Counted from the first letter of the stretch, positions 21,961 through 34,171 are shown. The stretch is 64,000 bases of DNA from Homalodisca vitripennis (GCF_021130785.1 NC_060214.1:107978001-108042000); one strand, 5' to 3'. Made by a program: numbers and translations. Notes: generated by a model not told the origin, from the sequence alone.

Positions 21961-24510
21961 AAAAATATGTCTATATATTTTTTCAAACTTACAAACACTG
22001 GCTTAATCTATGCACGAAAAGTCTGATTCAGGAACACGTGTAACCAAGTAAAAGATCCGTTAAACAATTTTCTATTATTTAATGATTAAAATCACACTTG
22101 CGCACGCATTTGCCTTCCCTTTGTTGAAATATTTAAATGCCCCAGGAAAAGTCCCAGTAGCTATTTGTTCGCATATTATAAATATACTGATTGCCGAACA
22201 ATGTAGGTTTTATAGTTGTCACACATTTTGTAGCAGCCCTTCGTTACCAACGTTTTAGAAAGTAACTACCCTGATTTATGAATATAGTATACTTGGGGGG
22301 AAAAATATAGATGAAGTGATTTTCACGTTTTAACAGCTCCAATATTGCTTCTTAATTACTGTAATTGTAGCGGTATTCAGAAATTACAGTGCTTAATAAT
22401 TGTAGTATTTCGTATTTTCGTTATTGTTTAAAGTAACGCAAAACTAAATAAATGCTCTAAATCTATTGGATAACGAAAAACATAGCCCTAACTCATATTA
22501 GTTTTTATATTGTGCAGGCTAAGAAAATCAACTCGTATATGGCATTATACAAAAATTATATATTTCAATTTCCAATTTAAAAAAATCTTATTTGCATGGC
22601 ACAAATTCAAGAACACGTATTTAGAAGCCTCAAGGAGTGGATTAGAAAGTGCAGTTCTCCGGACCTGACTGAATGGTATAACTGGAATTTCCCGTGATTC
22701 TTGGAACCCTCGAGTGTTCCAGGTCACTCCTACTTACACGGTAAATCTGAGTATATTAAGTGATTACCATTGTCACTGTTCCAGATACTGTAATGTTAAC
22801 AAACACAAAAGAACATGTTACAACACAAAGGAGAGACATTTAAAAACGTTTAAATGAAATTTAAACTCTTCAGATTTTCAAATGGCTGAAATGCTTCACA
22901 AGCACAACTGGCTAGAGAAACTATTTTATCTGAAAATCAAGGAATGAGATAATGCAAATTGAGAGAACATACCTGATGTACTTCTCAGTGAAGCAGCGTC
23001 CTTGGGATGAATCAGTTTTCTCAGTGGCTCCACCGATTCTTTTGTTCTCTTAGGATGAGAAGCTTAGAAAATTGCATCTAGTCCTATACCTTTGCGCTGC
23101 TTCCGGAGTGACAGGATATTTTGGATGGGTAAGGTTGGGAGCAGGGGCCGCCTCCTGTCGAGATTCACGAGGAAAAGTTTAGGGCAGTATTCTCAAGTCA
23201 TGTCCCCTCGGAAGAAGGAAAAGCCAGCTCTTAACCAACCTCTTCAATCAAAGCAGGCAGAGGGTGCCACACCCTTGTGTCTAGGCTGGCAAGAACCTCT
23301 GGTGGGAGCAAACCCCACCAACTCTAATAGTCATCTCCTGCACTAGACTGAATCTATCGAATTACCCCTGCGCCCCAGAATCTCGACATTTGTGGTTTGT
23401 GATTTACCTCTCCTGGTCGTCCATAAGGTTGCCCTAATTTAAGTGACACATCAGTTTTTGCTGTGCCCAGTGTGAGTTCAACTGGAAGGTATAAACCAGC
23501 CAGACGAGAACCCTCCAGGGGCTCCATCCTGGGTTTTCTATCCGATTAGTTTCATGTTTGACCTATTACCAATTAAGTGATAAATTTATAGAACTTAGAC
23601 AAAAATGATTTCTCAGTATCTATAATAAGATTGTACTTCCATGCTACTTTCTTAACTCTCTCTAAACTTTCCTCACGCTTATTTTGGTTCTTCCTTCAGT
23701 GACATCACCTGAATAAGCACAAGTGTCTTTTACGTTTTCCGATTGAATTATTGCATTTTGATAACTCTCTGAAAATGCAGCAACGCCATCAGTTACGATA
23801 AATGAGATCCTTTTTAATCTGAACAACTGAATTCCAGCTTCAAAAGCAGTGTAATTCAATTTTCTACTTTAATGGACACGTGACATAGGCAGACTGTAGA
23901 TCAAAAGTGCTGCAGAAAATATAATTAGCAACTTTGTTCACAGTATCTTTAATAGTCTAAATTAATATATGGTATAGAAAGGGCTAACCAGTTATTGTAC
24001 TAGCTAGTTGATATATCATTTATGCTAGGTTTACAGAGACGCTTTCTGACGTAATAGAATCATTATAAATTGGCATACGTAAAGAAACACATCTCACTTC
24101 AGCAATTTAAAATATAAAAACAACGATTAAGAAAGGATTGAACGTGGCTTTTGAAAAGAATCCTCCACAACTTTCAAAAATATTACAAACACAAAGTTGT
24201 GAATGGAAACCATTCCCACACAACTTCTGAAGTATATTCAAAATAAATTTTTTTATGTAGCCTAGTTTAATAATATATTTCATTTCCCAAATCAAATGTT
24301 TATGAGCTGGATAATTAAGTATTGTTCTGGACTGACTCAGGGATTAATGCACTGCGCTGACGATTTAAGTACTCTGAGGCAGCGTGCTCAGTGCTTACCA
24401 GATTGTCTGAAACCTCCACTTTGACGAATAGCTATAAGAATATAATAAAAAAACAAGCAAAGAATTTATAAAAACATTTTATAATCCACACATACAGTAC
24501 CTATGGATTC
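21961..24510. other. Non-coding stretch with a GC-richer ORF-dense block
   Basis: 22,980-23,540 is richer in GC and open on both strands. The plus frame 23,092-23,346 has 84 codons. The minus frame from about 23,526 to 23,353 encodes MEPLEGSRLAGLYLPVELTL and continues to 57 codons. Neither is recognised. The block could be a decayed element or part of a host transcript. The remainder is AT-rich with nothing supportable. Confidence 0.35.
22973..23062 (-). CDS. Possible exon of an unknown gene
   Basis: On the minus strand the frame HPKRTKESVEPLRKLIHPKD and a few more residues (AASLRSTS) is open from about 23,062 down to a GTATGT donor at 22,972. The likely acceptor (TTTTCTAAG) is weak. The peptide looks like real protein, but no partner exon was found with a matching phase and no family is recognised. 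Confidence 0.25.
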
Positions 24511-24542
24511 TATGAGGACTGGTTACCTAACCAGTCCTCATA
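24511..24542. repeat. 32-bp near-perfect palindrome
   Basis: TATGAGGACTGGTTA, then CC, then its exact reverse complement. The 15-bp arms are perfect. There is no T-run after it to suggest a Pol III terminator. It may be a footprint of a small inverted-repeat element. Confidence 0.75.
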
Positions 24543-24814
24543 ACAGCATTCCAAGCCAAAGATTTTAATGTTGCAGCATAATTCAGTGTACATTCGGAAT
24601 AGATTTTGCACGTTAGTTTTCTCAAATTCCACCTTCGGTCCATCACCATCAGAGACCTTGCCCACATTCGTCTAATAGATCCAGTCATGAGGGCGTGACC
24701 AGTCATCGGAAGGCGTGGGATCGTACCCTTGGAGCGATTCCAATCGCACTTCTCCAAGAACTAACATTCTCATCTTAATATAGGGTCAGTGAATTATTAT
24801 CATGTTAAATAAAC

Positions 24815-25135
24815 TGTAGGCAGAAATAAAAAATAGTGCCACCATCAGTAACAATAATACATTATTAATTTATCCTATTTAAAATCTCATATAAATGTAC
24901 GGATTGATTAATATTGCGATTAATAATGATCAGTGGATGGTAACGAAAGTTTGTGTATCTAAAGAAGCATACTAGATAATACTTTGTTATTAACGATGGA
25001 AGTCAATCTGAAAGGATGATATGTTGCCATCATATCATACAAACGTTGCAAAATGTATGACACTTTGAAACATAAAAAATGACAAATGTTCGAAATCCTA
25101 TTATCCCATCAAACCTTCCATCGTCAATAACAAAC
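24815..25135. repeat. Diverged tandem copy 1 of a 320-bp segment with an inner inverted repeat
   Basis: It aligns with 25,203-25,530: shared GCAGAAATAAA, ATACATTATTAAT, ATCTAAAGAAG-ATACTAG and AAAATGTATGACACTT. Inside, TTTGTTATTAACGATGGAAG (24,983) is matched in inverted form by CTTCCATCGTCAATAACAAA (25,115-25,134), marking a MITE-like unit of about 150 bp. Confidence 0.65.
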
Positions 25136-25202
25136 TGTAAACCAAAATTAATTTTAGTTATATTAATAAACTTATACTAATACAATTTATGCTAATACAC
25201 TG

Positions 25203-25530
25203 TAAGCAGAAATAAACAATAGTGTCACCATTAATAATAATAGCGATAATACATTATTAATTAATCCAAGAAAATTGAAAACCTCATTGAAATTTACGGA
25301 TTAATTAATTGAAATTAATAATTATCAGAGGATGGTAAAAGATGGTTTGTATATCTAAAGAAGTATACTAGCGAATACTTCGTTCAAAGTTTGTTATTGG
25401 CGATGGAAGTTCTGAAAGGACGATAGGGTTTTCCATCGTTAAGCGTTACAAAATGTATGACACTTAGAAACAAATATCAAATGTCCGAAATCCTAGTATC
25501 CTATCGAACCTTCCATTGTCAATACCAAAC
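25203..25530. repeat. Diverged tandem copy 2 of a 320-bp segment with an inner inverted repeat
   Basis: Second copy of the 24,815-25,135 segment. The inner arms are AAAGTTTGTTATTGGCGATG (25,386) and, inverted, CTTCCATTGTCAATACCAAA (25,510-25,529). A single arm of the same type also occurs at 28,924-28,946. Confidence 0.65.
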
Positions 25531-25559
25531 TTTAAACAAAAATTGATTTTCGAACAAGT

Positions 25560-26950
25560 AAATAAATCAGTAACAAAACTTACACCTCAAGTCAACTAAG
25601 CACTCCAACCATATGGTATTTTGAAATAAATGTAGGGATGAAAATCTAAAGCAATATGTTTAATTTCTTTTCCTTCCTGATTATCTTTCATTTTTTAGGA
25701 ACAGTCCAACTGTCGCAATTTGTAGCTTTTAATTACATGTATATGTACTTATTATCTTCTCACCTGGCGAAGACTACGGATTTAAATCCTTGAAACTAGC
25801 GAATAGATTTAAACAAGTTAAGTAGTTATTTGTAACGTAAGGATATGATAACATTATCGCTTGGTTCAGCGTTCATCTGTTATAAAAGAACCTTATGAAC
25901 ATTTGGTAACACAATAAATATTAGTAACAATTCATTCGAATATTTCTCCAATAGCATGGGAACGACAGTAGGACAAATTGAGTAAGTGAGTATTAAATGA
26001 AATTAATACTGTTTAATCTTATTTTCACATACATCTTTTCTGACAGTCTTAACATCTTGACTGCGGAGAACTATTTGTTGCACTAAGAACTAAGGCTACA
26101 GTCTTGCTACATGTTTAAATTACTTACGTGCAAAAATTAGATTTAACTTGTTCTTTTGAACTACTTTAATGTGTATAGATAGATTCAGATGCACAACAAC
26201 TGTTGATATTGCACACCCTTAACTAGTTATTTGTTACTAGCAGTTGCCCGCGGTTTCGCACGCAATATCGAAGGCTTTGCACAGGTATGAGCACTTCTGG
26301 TTCGACTGAGTTATAATTTCCGATGGCAATGTCGAGTTTCCCTTTTTGCCACGATTAAGAAAATTTGTATATTTATGGCCATTCTTATTTAATCCGGTCT
26401 TAGTATTTTTTTTTTTGTTCCGTAGTTCATGTTTTTATATTAACGATCAAGACAACCAAAATGGGTTTTATAACAGTCGTTAAATGTATAGTACAGTCAG
26501 ATAGTAACTTTGTCTTTTATATTTGCATTACAGTACTGACTGCAAGCACTGCATAGGCTACTTAATGTTTGCTAAAAATCTACAGATAAAAGTATATTTA
26601 TTACTAAAAACTTTTAATATTATATATTATTCTGATCTCAACAACGGTTGGCGAAAATGTTGAAATAAGAATTTATTGTTACTATCAAACTTAATGTATG
26701 TTTTCACAATATAATGTAAACGAATTGACAATAGTGATTAAATTAATAAATATACAGTTGCGCCCGTCTTCATACAATGTTCACATAAAAAAGTTCATGA
26801 CGTTTATCAGGCTCAATCAACTATTAAAGCGTAAATATAAATCTGCATTACAAGATTTCTCCTATCCTTACGCTGAAAAATTTATTGCACATTTTAATTC
26901 TCAAGTTTGGCTTATTTTAAATAGTAAAAATGAAAAATAATGATTGTTTT
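25560..26950. other. AT-rich stretch with one dispersed-repeat box
   Basis: At 26,241-26,264 GCAGTTGCCCGCGGTTTCGC resembles a box I recall from the ends of common dispersed repeats in many insect genomes; the clade is uncertain. A plus-strand frame of 80 codons (26,698-26,940) is AT-rich and unrecognised. Nothing else is supportable. Confidence 0.3.
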
Positions 26951-27337
26951 AATGTAAAATATTGAGTTTAGTTCCACTTAACATTCCACTTAGTGCCGCG
27001 TCTGGAAAATTACGTATCACAAATTTAAATCACGGAGATTAAGTCGTTTGAAGAGATCCAAAAGGCCGCCAAAGAGTCAGAGTGAATAAGTACATAATAG
27101 TGATTTTACTATTAATAATACAATGTAAGCGAGGTTTACTTCTTGCTACAGTTTGATGAGGTACTGTATACCTCCCCCCCTTACCCTTAGTCATTAATGC
27201 TTTTGTATTATTAAAAAAATAAGATTGAAATAATGTGAGATAAAAATAAGTAAAGCTAAATTATATATTTTTTATGGGCAAAGAAACTCGAACCAATTTC
27301 TAACCATTTAAAATTGAAAATTGAGTTTGAAAAAATA

Positions 27338-27753
27338 AGCAAAAGTCAACTTCACCCGAATTCCCCTCCGAGTTCGCACCCGTTAGGCAACCCAGGATCC
27401 ATCAACCGTCGAAGTGTACTGGAAATGGCTAGCAGTCGACTATAAGTATCGTCTGTTACAATACAACATGACAGCGGGAACTGCTCTATTGTAGCTGTTG
27501 TGCCGACTGTACTGTGTTTGGTTAGTGTGTACAAATGTTATTTCCTTTGTTAGAAGTGTATTTCTCACTATTGTAAATGATTAATGGTAAGAAATATTTG
27601 CAAAAATTTGGTTTCTTCCCTTGCAGTATGCTAGTCCAGAACTGTATTATCGACCTTTCAGTTGAAGCAAAACCCAACAGATAGCGCAGCAGAGCTGAAA
27701 CTTCTTTGTCGGTACAAGTAACTTTCAATCGGAAATGTCTTCTTTAGTAACAC
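27338..27753 (+). repeat. 413-bp module, copy 1
   Basis: Begins AGCAAAAGTCAACTTCACCC, as do the other copies, while the sequence to the left differs between duplication families. Shared landmarks: GGCAACCCAGGATCCATCAA (27,391), ACTATAAGTATCGTCTGTTA, CATGACAGCG, TTTGGTTTCTT and CAACAGATAGCGCA (27,675). No coding frame of useful length. Nature unknown. Confidence 0.85.
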
Positions 27754-29112
27754 ATCTTCTGACATGCAGTAGCTCTTAGTCAATTTTTAATCTGTTAAAT
27801 TTACATGAGTGGAGTAAACCTTCAAGTTTCTTCATCTTTATAAGTTAATTTATCTTTAATTGATTAATTATATTGATTAATGGATTACTCCAACTACCAA
27901 CACACCACTACGTGGCGTATATAGAACATTTAGAGGCTAACATACTGGATGGTTTAGGAAATATAAAATACCCTATAACAATAGGAACCCTGAAATCTTC
28001 TCCCGAGAATATGTTGAGCATTGAGGCCTCATAAATGTGTTGTAGCTTGGAACAAAGTATTGTATGTAATTTTAATGTTTGTGTTTCAAAATTTCGGGGC
28101 AGGACTTAAACCTCTGACCTCCTCCGCCTATGATAATGCCCATTTTATATCCTCATATTAACCAAAACTTCTAAGTACTATTGTACTTTACGGTAGCGAA
28201 CGTTATAGAGAAAACGTTTTAACGTATAAATTTAATATACTATAGCATTTCAAAAGTATTTACTACCGTTTTTCTATGTACGATGTGCTTTAAAGACACA
28301 TCAATCATTCCTTCTCTGCTACGAAAAAAATAAAATAATTTGGAAAATATATCTCACTGATTGGAAATTATAAGGTATGACATATGGGTTAAGGATACAT
28401 TAGCGGTCGACGAGCTGTAGCTATAAAGGAACCTTAGTATTAAATATAACCTTTAAGAAATAACTCAATTTTGTAAATCTAATATCAATTTTCGAGGCGT
28501 CGTCAGAATGTTGAAAATCAGAGATTAGTCGTAACTGCTATTAGATTTAAATATGGCTAAATTTGTAAGTATGACTAACTTTACTAGAAAGATTACTTCT
28601 CTGCGAATCTTATGGAAAGATTCAATTTTAAACATAGTGGTGTTTTGTATTTAGATAACGTATGGGTGTATTGTAACTGGTTATGACTTAAGACACGTTA
28701 TACGAATATTTATCGTTTTGTACAGGAAACAAAATGGGCTTAAATGAATGGCATAAAGTTTATTAATTGCAGTATCGTACTTTAATTTTGAGGTCTGAAT
28801 TTTAGGAACTTACTATAATATGTAGTACGGAATGGTATGTGATTCGGTGAAAGTCGTCTTTAATGGGTATCAACTAAAATTGAAACAGTGAAGGAAGGAA
28901 TGCAGGATTTCGAACATCAGACTTTCAATCGTCAATAACAAACTTTGAACAAAGAAGTGAAGGAAGATTGGCTCTGTTTTGTTGTATCCTGGTACACAAT
29001 TCATCAGTTTTATATTCAGATAATAATATTGTCTTTGTGCCTATAGTCTTGTTAAAATTCCATGCTGTTTATAAACTAAAATTTATTGAATATAAAAATA
29101 TTTTTACCTTAG

Positions 29113-29294
29113 GAGAGCCCATGCACATTGTCTTAGACGCTGGACTTGGAGATGAGTTAGAGATAGCGCATGTTCAAAGTGATCGTAGCAATTTCTATCA
29201 GTACAATAAATTGATCTTAAACTGGGTCAACTCTCCTTCTGGTTCTGTGTGCTTGTTCCTCGCACAGGCCAGTGGTCTAAAAGGACGGATATGA
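29113..29294 (+). other. Exon-like open frame inside the segment found only in duplication copy 1
   Basis: After a good acceptor (TTTTTACCTTAG) the frame GEPMHIVLDAGLGDELEIAH continues for 60 codons to a TGA at 29,292. The composition looks coding, but there is no clear donor, no partner exon and no recognised family. It may be a fragment of a host gene or transposon carried by the 820-bp insertion. Confidence 0.22.
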
Positions 29295-30367
29295 CAAGGC
29301 TTATTAACAGAGCTTCTCCTAAAATTTCAACAATAAGAGGCTGTGGTAGACACTTGGTTTATTGTCTCTATAGCAGAGTTTCGTATCCTTTCATCGTGTA
29401 TAATCTAGCACGAATACCAGGATTCGTTTGATATTGGGTATTTTTCTTGGAACTAATCCCTAAAATCACTAATAAAATATACTTTCGTTACAAGATACCG
29501 GACAAATCCTTCTAGAACAGTGTTATTGAGAATTGTTTGCAACTCTTGGCTCTAAACTTTTACAGCATCGATCCTAGGTTCACGTCGTAAAATACGTATG
29601 CAAATTTTGGGTAGCTCTGTCCAATTATGTGAGGTACAGGATTTGATTAGCTGTTTCCATATTAAAGCTTTGTTTGCATCATTTGGTATTATTTAATCGA
29701 AATTGGCTCTTACATTGGAATTAACCATCTGAATAACTAGATCCAGTTTAGTTTAGTTCGCTTAAAATACAAAGCTTCTAGTATAATAGTTGCTGGAAAT
29801 TGTTTTATCCGAATATTCTACCTCAAAGTATCCAAAATGGTAGGATAATGAAACAATCTTTATTTACAAGAGGAACATTTCCTTAAAATTTAGCATTTCT
29901 TCAGGTTATTTATTTATTTTGTACAATAGCTACAGGAATATTATTCCAAAACAGTTATTTGACAATACAATTTATAATACAAATTAACAATATAATATAT
30001 GAGTAAATGAATAGGCTTACTGTAATTACAAAATCACTCACTATTAAGCTGAGTTAAAATTAACTGTTTCTGTTATAGCACGAACAAATACAAATACAGT
30101 ACAATACATAATAGTATTATAACGACAAAAATCGGTTACTATTTTAAGTTTAGAAAACAATATCTAGCTTATTTACGAATTATTAATAAAATTATTATGA
30201 AATATATCCAATTCAGTTTTATACATGTTTAACAACCTAATATCTTAAGAAAAAGAAAACTTATGAAACTGAACTAAATGGGAACGTGGTGCAAACCCAA
30301 GGAGGGTATCAGATTACTTCTTGGAACACGCAGAAACACCTTTTTATATTTGGCTATGTGAATATGT

Positions 30368-30568
30368 AGGCTACGTATATATTTCCTTTGTATCTCTACA
30401 CCTTGATGTGCGTGTTTTGCTGAAGTATCTGCATGAATTAATTATGCACGTGTAACCAGAGTGTGTAAGTACGTATATATTTCCTATGTATCTCTACACC
30501 TTGATGTGCGTGTTTTGCTGAAGTATCTGCATGAATTAATTATGCACATGTAACCAGAGTGTGTAATC
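30368..30568 (+). repeat. 98-bp minisatellite, two units
   Basis: Two tandem units of the same 98-bp sequence that forms 26 units at 52,321-54,867, with landmarks ACGTATATATTTCC, CACCTTGATGTGCGTGTTTT and GAATTAATTATGCAC. Both arrays are followed by the same unique sequence (GTGAATGATGCATTTGTGTG). Confidence 0.92.
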
Positions 30569-31319
30569 GTGTGGAATGTGAATGATGCATTTGTGTGTAC
30601 ATATTGCATGTTAAGCCGTGATTGCAAATCCTTTTCATTATTAAACAGGCGATAAGAACATCAAACATTTATTTTGTCATAACTTTGTAAATCTATACAT
30701 ATATTGTTACTTTATCTCTAATTATGTTTAGTTCTGTATACAGTAAGTGGTGTGTGGATACAATCTCAGATATATGTAAGTCATATATCAAACTTTAAAT
30801 AATATGAGAATACAGATGTTTTCAAAATTTTCTTTTTAACTCAGTCATTATGGTCGATCGCATGAGCTTGTGCACAGGCTTTCCTCCAACTTTGTGTGCC
30901 CTTTATAAATTGTTAAGATATAAATTGTTTATTTATTTAAGTTAATTGCGTCCTTATAACATAGATTTTAAGATTTCAACTTAAATTAAATGTAACTTGG
31001 TTAGTGAAATGCTTCAAAGTTGTTGAAGCAAAAAACAATCGAAACCATGCATCACTAAGCTTAGTACTATGACTAATAAGGGGAATCCGCTAGGTCTGGC
31101 CGTAGGATCGCGTTGTGTATTAACTGAGACTTTTGTGTTTTATATGCTGCTGAGTATAAAATATTTTTAATCTTTGCCTAAACCCTAATTAGAACACTGA
31201 AATAAAACTTGATATTATTTTATATAATTTAAATTAATAGAATTATTTAAATAATTTGTGTGTGTGTGTGTGTGTGTAGAATGTAATTATAATATTTTTA
31301 CACATTGAGTAAGCTGGAG

Positions 31320-31500
31320 AGAGTGAAAAGTCGGGAAAGGGGGTGGTTGGAGGGTTTAAGCGGTTGTACGGGGGTAGTTGAGGGGTATACTCGTCGATAC
31401 ATATGACGTCAGAACAGACTTTGACCCAGGTCAGGTTGGTAGTGCTCGCCAGTTCATCGTTTATTTTCTGCGCACCATCGTGGTTTTGAAAAATTAGTTA
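31320..31500. repeat. Dispersed repeat, copy 2
   Basis: It aligns with 21,790-21,960 in the same orientation. The shared part includes TCGTCGATA and TGACGTCAGA followed by a GACC-AGGTC-GGT block. Confidence 0.55.
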
Positions 31501-31658
31501 CATTGTTATAGGGATATTTTGAGAAATGGTCTATATTCGATTTGCTAACTCTGGAAGCATTTAAACCACACACGGGTATACAAGAAACAAAATATATTAA
31601 TAATAATAAAATTGTTATGAAATATTTGCTGTTATAATGTCTAGTGTCCAAAAAATCA

Positions 31659-31660
<2 letters not shown>

Positions 31661-31724
<64 letters not shown>
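31661..31724. repeat. (AT)n microsatellite, 64 bp
   Basis: Uninterrupted AT dinucleotides. Confidence 0.95.
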
Positions 31725-31727
<3 letters not shown>

Positions 31728-32701
31728 GAAAAGTTTCAAAGCGCCTGCACTTTAAAAAACTACAATTGCAAGACAGTTACGTATATCAAATAGCTAAACA
31801 CTATTTTAAGGCGCTAACTTATTATGTATATTATCTTTAAGATCAATTTCTGGTCGAACTTAAAGCTTGAGTGTTAGACCACTTTATAATAAAGTACATG
31901 TACGTGTACAATCGCTATAAAAATACACAGATTTTCTTGATCGTGGCAACAAGGCAAACTCTACATCGGCGTTGGAAATATAATTCACTGGAACCAGAAG
32001 TGCACATACATGGGCACAGCTTACGAAAGGCGAGCGACACCGCGGGAAACAGCTAGTGTTGTCCGCCATAAATACCGGAATGGTGTGTTAACCTCCAGTA
32101 ACGTTATCCCGATACGGATTGTTTCAAAGTAGTGACAGCAGTTTCTAAAAGTTAAATATCTTGATATAAGAAGGGCCTTCACCAATTCCTTTTTACAGAC
32201 CTAAGTTTTTTTTTAGATATGGTGTGCATCTTAAATGTACCGTACCACCATTGCTATATCTAAAACTAATAAGTTTACCGGAGTGTTCAAACGGGGAGGT
32301 TCACCTACTTTTCAGTGACCGTCAAACATTATTTTTTAATTTCAAAAATTGCTTCAATTTGATTGAAGAGATCGTAGTGTACATCTTATAATACTGAGTC
32401 TTGATGTGATTCTGCGGGGAGGAAAAACAATGCAAACACTGCAGTTCTGCAGAAGAGTCGTGCAGTAGAATATTGCTGTTTATGCAGACTTCCTTGTTGT
32501 GATCCGTCTTTCAAAAGCGCCATTGTGAGGATGTCACGTGACACATTTCTCATCCGACTTCTTTCTCTTCCACACACCCCTTTCTTCCTCTTGTTTTTTA
32601 TTCTCACTTGCTGAGCTGTCTAGTTTTGTTTTTTGTATTATCGTTGTTACTTTGTTGTAGGTTTACACTTATATTTTATATTTATTATTAGAATGTGAAG
32701 T

Positions 32702-33551
32702 TGAGCCTACCGTCCTCAAGGACCTCCTGACCTCTGGCATATCCTGGCCTCTGACAGCTACCAGTGTTTGTGAGCTCTCAACCTCTAGGACCTCCCGTGC
32801 TCAAGGACCTTCTGACCTCTGGCATATCCTGGCCTCTGGCAGCTACCAGTGTTTGTGAGCTCTCTACTTCTAGGACCTCCCGTGCTCAAGGACCTTCTGA
32901 CCTCTGGCATGTCCTGGCCTCTGGCAACTACCAGTGTTTGTGAGCTCTCAACCTCTAGGACCTCCCGTGCTCTAGGACCTTCTGACCTGTGGCATATCCT
33001 GGCCTCTGACAGCTACCAGTGTTTGTGACCTCTCAACCTCTAGGACCTCCCGTGCTCAAGGACCTTCTGACCTCTGGCATATCCTGGCCTCTGGCAGCTA
33101 CCAGTGTTTGTGAGCTCTCAACTTCTAGGACCTCCCGTGCTCAAGGACCTTCTGACCTCTGGCATGTCCTGGCCTCTGGCAACTACCAGTGTTTGTGAGC
33201 TCTCAACCTCTAGGACCTCCCGTGCTCTAGGACCTTCTGACCTGTGGCATATCCTGGCCTCTGACAGCTACCAGTGTTTGTGAGCTCTCAACCTCAAGGA
33301 TCTCCCAACCTCAAGGACTCCCTGACCTCTAGAATGTCTTGACCAGTGACAGCTGCCAGTGTTTATGAGCTCTGAAACTCTAGGATCTCCCGGCCTCAAG
33401 GATTTGCTGACCTCTTGCATGTCTTGGCCTGTGGTAGCTCCCGTCGTTTAGAAGCCCTCGAACTCTAGGACCTGTCGGCATCTTGAAGTTCCCGGTTTTT
33501 GGGAACCCCCAGTCACTGACATGCCCGACCTATAGCAGCTCTTGCTCTCTG
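32702..33551. repeat. 85-bp minisatellite, about ten units, with a 255-bp higher-order period
   Basis: Units start AGGACCTCCCGTGCTCAAGG at 32,787, 32,872, 32,957, 33,042, 33,127 and 33,212, exactly 85 bp apart. Units from 33,297 on are progressively diverged. Diagnostic variants (GGCAGC / GGCAACTACC with GCATGTCC / GACAGC with GACCTGTGG) recur every third unit, so the middle of the array repeats as trimers. It is GC-richer than its surroundings. 85 is not a multiple of 3 and no frame runs through. Confidence 0.92.
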
Positions 33552-33925
33552 TTAACTTCTGGATCTTGAGAGCTATGCTCTACTCTTTTTTGAATTCCAG
33601 ATAAAATCTCTCTGATTACAATGCATTTAAATTAAAATTGTATACCTCGCAAAGGTTTTCATCTAGGGTTCCGTTACCTTGTCTGAAAAGGTGGTGTAAC
33701 ACCTAGATCGGTCATCATTATAAAGAAAATTCATGCCATTTCCGGTTAAAATCCGTCCAACTGCAAGTCATCTGTAGTAGTGGTGCATGCAAGGGTTTGG
33801 GTCTGGGGCCGTCCCCTCTTTGGCTCTAATTGTGGTTATGCACATTCCTCGGTTACTTTTTTACTATAGAAAGTGTAGGTAAATAAATAAGCATGAATCC
33901 TTTCAAACACTAGTTGGTACTAGCA

Positions 33926-33930
<5 letters not shown>

Positions 33931-33989
<59 letters not shown>
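33931..33989. repeat. (AT)n microsatellite, 59 bp
   Basis: Uninterrupted AT dinucleotides. Confidence 0.95.
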
Positions 33990-33991
<2 letters not shown>

Positions 33992-34171
33992 GTACGTGAG
34001 CCTAATGTTCCCCTTGTCTCAAATGGTGCTGAAATTCATTTAGCCAAAATATATCCAACTACAATGTGTGCATATTAATGATACATATAATGAATTTGAT
34101 CATAGTCTCAACACGCTTTTCTAAAACTGTGCAGAAAACCCACCCTCAGATACTATTGATCTCGTATATAT

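Larger units (their letters stand above)
26951..30690 (+). repeat. Segmental duplication, copy 1 (short minisatellite version)
   Basis: It aligns collinearly with 49,819-54,993, from TTGAGTTTAGTTCCA at the left to TTTTGTCATAACTTTGTAAA at the right. Differences from copy 2: an extra stretch of about 820 bp at 28,497-29,316, two instead of 26 units of the 98-bp minisatellite, and scattered substitutions and small indels. It contains module copy 1. Confidence 0.85.
30690..32700. other. Spacer with microsatellites
   Basis: Between duplication copy 1 and the 85-bp minisatellite. It contains a TG run (31,257-31,278), the dispersed repeat at 31,320-31,500 and an AT run (31,661-31,724). No gene seen. 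Confidence 0.5.

Noticed and set aside
27352..27534. Minus-strand micro-frame MDPGLPNGCELGGEFG in the seven-copy module
   Set aside because: The ATG and stop positions recur, but differences between copies change amino acids freely, so nucleotide rather than protein conservation is the better explanation.
28085..28140. tRNA-like or SINE head in the GGGGCAGGACTTAAACC block
   Set aside because: No A/B box pair and no cloverleaf; it is simply shared by the two segmental duplicates.
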